Shown piece after piece: positions 62,501-64,000 of a DNA stretch of 64,000 nt (the stretch's first letter is position 1; every line of letters starts with the position of its first letter). Under the pieces are notes generated by a model. It was not told where the DNA came from and searched no databases. It saw only the letters and a list, made by a program, of their open reading frames with translations. This DNA comes from Caryophanon tenue (GTDB lineage Bacteria; Bacillota; Bacilli; Bacillales_A; Planococcaceae): contig NZ_MASJ01000002.1 in assembly GCF_001700315.1 (NCBI RefSeq), positions 87,049 to 151,048 on the forward strand, read 5' to 3'. The position numbers and the translations under genes are program-made.

Positions 62501-63446
62501 CGACTTTGAGTTCTCAGCACCATTAACAGCATTAAAAGGCGCTGAGTTAACGAATATGATCGACGTTGCGGATGCAGCCGACCGTTACACATATTCATTC
62601 CAAGGTAATAACCAAGTATTAGATCATATTTTAGTAACAAACAGCATGGCAAAAGATGCCCAAGTGGATGTTATCCATGTGAATACAAATGTGTTAGAGG
62701 GGAGCTTCTCAGACCATGACCCAGTATTAGTGCAAGTAGCACTACAACCGAAATCAACGGTAATACCTGGCTTACCAGTGGTGCCTACAGAGCCTGTAAC
62801 ACCTGTAGAGCCAACACAACCAGTACTGCCGGAAGAACCGACTGAACCAGAAGTACCTGTGACGCCAGAGGAACCGACAACACCGGTTGAACCAGAAGCA
62901 CCAACAGCACCGTTTACGGATATTGCGGATTCTTACAGCGCAAATGCAATTGCAGCACTATACGCAGCGGGCATTACAACAGGTACAACGCCAACAACAT
63001 TTGAGCCAAAAGCCACGATGACACGCGCTCAATTTGCGGTAATGATTGCGCGTGCCTTAAAATTAGAGGCTAAAGCAGCGACAGCCTTTACGGATGTAAA
63101 AGGGAAATGGTACGCACAAGAAGTTCAAGCATTAGTAGAAGCAGGCATCGTAACCGGTAAAACAGCAACAACGTTTGAGCCAGGTAGCCTAATTACACGT
63201 CAACAGGCAGCGACGATGATTGTACGCATGATGGAATATAAAGGTCATACATTTGCCGAGGCAGACGTATCGTACACAGATGTAGCAGCTATTTCTCCAT
63301 ATGCACAACCAGCAGTAGCGAAATTATTTGGCGCAAACATTATGACGGGTGACGACAATGTCTTCTCACCGCAAGCGAATTTAACACGTCAACAAATGGC
63401 GAAAATCCTTTATGAAGCATTAGTAGAGGTAAATGTTTTAAAATAA
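59589..63446 (+). CDS. secreted, S-layer-anchored multidomain nuclease
   Basis: The 1285-residue protein has a signal peptide (cleavage probably after AVQA, residue 30). Repeated OB-fold domains of the YhcR/DUF5689 kind follow (first FYVQDETGGVFVY, second FYVQDETGGVYVY), then a chitobiase-type domain (IYYTTDGSEPTTES, ~448), another OB domain, and an endonuclease/exonuclease/phosphatase domain at ~750-1050. That domain has all its catalytic blocks: NIENF 756, LTEVQDN 788, GAHLNSKGGD, GDMNDF 967, SDHDP 1040. A Pro/Glu/Thr linker (~1056-1107) and three SLH repeats (FTDIADSY, FTDVKGKW, YTDVAAIS) would bind it to wall polymer. It probably degrades extracellular DNA or RNA for nutrition. Confidence 0.9.
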   Translation: MLKRSTLRKSTQFLAAAALTATIVTPAVQAEEVVATSTIADARTAEKGSVVTIQGTITTAQGFAGSNAAFYVQDETGGVFVYTRDTGFAVGDVVEITGTTDEYNGEIQISGTPTITKVAAGEAVVAEAGWVTANNQGQLVALEDVTITDLVAQGDKGTFEFKATKDGQEPLTVRVDYRSGYTYEQFIEAGYNDGDIVTVEGIAANFNGTLQLKALGDAFTLVQDGVATEKEEVAISPIADVRHVDNGTAVKFQGVITTKPGFNGSKAFYVQDETGGVYVYSSHAGLSVGQEVVVEGTHDIYNNEIQIRPTAIEVVGTKALPQPVMTTAEALNAEHLGKRVQLEQVTITEIVTDSYDNFTFTILEKDGKTVQVHNDSRGGLTGTEFKAVYKEGDIVNVTGVAGNYRADDVFRVQVTGLQDFAGELTSSRANEYVKANTAIALQTIYADADIYYTTDGSEPTTESTVYNGEIMVVEDITIKALIVHNGKEITQTFTYQVAPFHNDKKIGDIQGAAHTSPFVNDFVEVAGVVTHVADSGNFVIQGEADGNNDTSDAIYVAYEDHGFAVGDVVTVDGQVRELGGGTDLTTTTIVAEQVTKTATAALPTALLIGEDVKAPAKVIDNDQFATFDPAEDAIDFYESLEGMRVAVKDAKIVAPQSGGVVTVVPSAIADTLTFNNTGGLNIAKDNYNTERILVSAGVDVKAGDAFKGNIVGVMGYDSDNFKLYTTEALPELVVADVTTDVTHIEPAADKVTVAAYNIENFSATTTADKVKGIAKHIAENLQTPDVVTLTEVQDNDGSKDTGVTDASESYEVLIAAIKELTGVEYKWTDIAPENNQDGGAPGANIRPGFLYNPERVTLHEGEKGSATDGVEWTNTGDLTLNPGRVMEHQQENTRKALAAQFTLNTTGEDFIVIGAHLNSKGGDTPLFGNIQPAQLHSEAERVALATAINAFIKKGLAKNKDANIIVAGDMNDFEFSAPLTALKGAELTNMIDVADAADRYTYSFQGNNQVLDHILVTNSMAKDAQVDVIHVNTNVLEGSFSDHDPVLVQVALQPKSTVIPGLPVVPTEPVTPVEPTQPVLPEEPTEPEVPVTPEEPTTPVEPEAPTAPFTDIADSYSANAIAALYAAGITTGTTPTTFEPKATMTRAQFAVMIARALKLEAKAATAFTDVKGKWYAQEVQALVEAGIVTGKTATTFEPGSLITRQQAATMIVRMMEYKGHTFAEADVSYTDVAAISPYAQPAVAKLFGANIMTGDDNVFSPQANLTRQQMAKILYEALVEVNVLK
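62758..62910 (+). repeat. low-complexity Pro/Glu/Thr linker repeat
   Basis: Reiterated codons for PVEPTQP/PEEPTEP-like units between the nuclease domain and the SLH domains. Such linkers span the wall. The repetitive DNA may vary in length between strains. Confidence 0.7.
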
Positions 63447-63600
63447 ATGAATCGTAATAACGTAAGTAGATAACCTAACAAAAGCAATGTATGCTAAAGG
63501 CTTGTAGATTTTTAAAGAGCAAATAGCTGTATGATGTCGGGCTTAAGCTATGCTTGCGGAGTACATTTGTTATGTAGGGTAGTAACATTTACAGAAAAAC

Positions 63601-63641
63601 AGCAGTTGTTTCTTATATAAAGAAAACAGCTGCTTTTTTCT
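63601..63641 (+). terminator. terminator before the rRNA operon
   Basis: AGCAGTTGTTTC pairs with GAAAACAGCTGCT (one bulge) followed by TTTTTCTTTT. It lies about 155 bases after the nuclease stop. Confidence 0.75.
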
Positions 63642-63665
63642 TTTGAAAAAAATATAGAAAAAGTA

Positions 63666-63695
63666 TTGACGTATATTATTGTTAGATGATATTAT
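63666..63695 (+). promoter_or_regulatory. rRNA operon promoter P1
   Basis: TTGACG is 18 bases before TATTAT. Confidence 0.6.
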
Positions 63696-63755
63696 ATTGA
63701 AGTCGCTTACGAGAGGTGTTAAAAACTTAGTTGAAAAATTATTTCAAAAAAGTTA

Positions 63756-63784
63756 TTGACACAAAAAGATAGCGGTGATAAGAT
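63756..63784 (+). promoter_or_regulatory. rRNA operon promoter P2
   Basis: TTGACA is 17 bases before TAAGAT, about 90 bases after P1. Tandem promoters at this spacing are typical of Bacillus rrn operons. Confidence 0.85.
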
Positions 63785-63928
63785 ATAGAAGTTCGCTTAA
63801 CACGAACGAAAAACATGAACCTTGAAAACTGAACAACAAACGTTGATGAAACATAGTCAGTTTAACTGACAAAATTATGACATCTTAAATGATGCCAGCA
63901 ACATCGAGAACTACGGTTTGAGATGAAA

Positions 63929-63949
63929 AATTTGAGCTTAACTCAAATT
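63929..63949 (+). promoter_or_regulatory. pre-16S leader hairpin
   Basis: AATTTGAG-CTTAA-CTCAAATT lies immediately before the mature 16S 5' end. It may take part in processing. Confidence 0.5.
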
Positions 63950-63950
63950 C

Positions 63951-64000
63951 TTTTTGGAGAGTTTGATCCTGGCTCAGGACGAACGCTGGCGGCGTGCCTA
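63951..64000 (+). rRNA. rrs: 16S ribosomal RNA, 5' end only
   Basis: GGAGAGTTTGATCCTGGCTC, then AGGACGAACGCTGGCGGCGT, is the universal bacterial 16S start (27F primer site). The gene runs off the window. The exact mature 5' base is approximate. Confidence 0.97.

Larger units (their letters stand above)
63447..63950 (+). other. spacer before the rRNA operon
   Basis: This 504-base gap holds a terminator, two tandem rRNA promoters and the pre-16S leader with a hairpin directly before the mature 5' end. No tRNA or small gene is seen. Confidence 0.7.

Noticed and set aside
63815..63840. CCTTGAAAACTGAACAACAA resembling the sequence near the ends of rRNA genes
   Set aside because: No 23S or 5S sequence precedes it. 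It is part of the pre-16S leader, probably an antitermination region.

Overview
This window is a low-GC Gram-positive (Bacillota, Bacillales) chromosome segment. It follows the conserved clpC-radA-yacL-ispDF-gltX-cysS-sigH-secE-nusG-rpl-rpoBC-str-S10-spc-alpha-ecf-rplM-rpsI order and ends in the first ~50 bases of a 16S rRNA gene. Protein sequences resemble Bacillus orthologues throughout. A cell-surface nuclease with S-layer homology domains, the AT-rich codon use and the retained kbaA suggest the Planococcaceae/Caryophanaceae (Lysinibacillus/Solibacillus/Kurthia-like). Genus cannot be fixed from the window alone.

Layout. 1-5.6 kb: 3' end of clpC, radA, an opposite-strand acetate-transporter gene where Bacillus subtilis has disA, yacL, ispD, ispF. 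5.7-11.5 kb: gltX, a cysteine T-box leader, cysS (no cysE between), mrnC, rlmB, rae1/yacP, sigH. 11.5-24.2 kb: rpmG, secE, nusG, rplK-rplA, rplJ-rplL (L10 leader), an rRNA-methyltransferase-like gene, rpoB, rpoC, rplGB. 24.2-28.8 kb: the str operon rpsL-rpsG-fusA-tuf. 28.8-37.7 kb: an accessory block between tuf and rpsJ, with malate synthase G, a soluble chemoreceptor-like protein, a LysR regulator, and a complete Bce-type antimicrobial-peptide sensing and resistance module (regulator, kinase, ATPase, permease). 37.8-52.4 kb: S10, spc and alpha operons to rplQ, including secY, adk and rpoA. The map gene expected after adk survives only as frameshifted fragments. 52.4-59.5 kb: a terminator- and hairpin-rich spacer, ecfA1-ecfA2-ecfT-truA, rplM-rpsI, salA/mrp, kbaA. 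59.5-64 kb: a 1285-aa secreted, SLH-anchored multidomain nuclease, then tandem rRNA promoters and the 16S start.

Together the window encodes much of the transcription and translation machinery with its attenuation-type controls (L10 and L13 leaders, Cys T-box, likely L1 sites), plus cargo for acetate/glyoxylate metabolism, peptide-antibiotic resistance and extracellular nucleic-acid degradation.

Most notable observations: (i) a decayed map pseudogene; (ii) S12 carrying Arg at the position of E. coli Lys43 and Ala at the position of Pro91, both classical streptomycin-resistance sites; (iii) a candidate structured RNA downstream of rplQ with two mutually exclusive folds; (iv) intrinsic-terminator hairpins in the rpoB leader and between rpoB and rpoC; (v) a small hairpin placed between a distant Shine-Dalgarno sequence and the nusG start; (vi) twin hairpin motifs before rplK and rplA.
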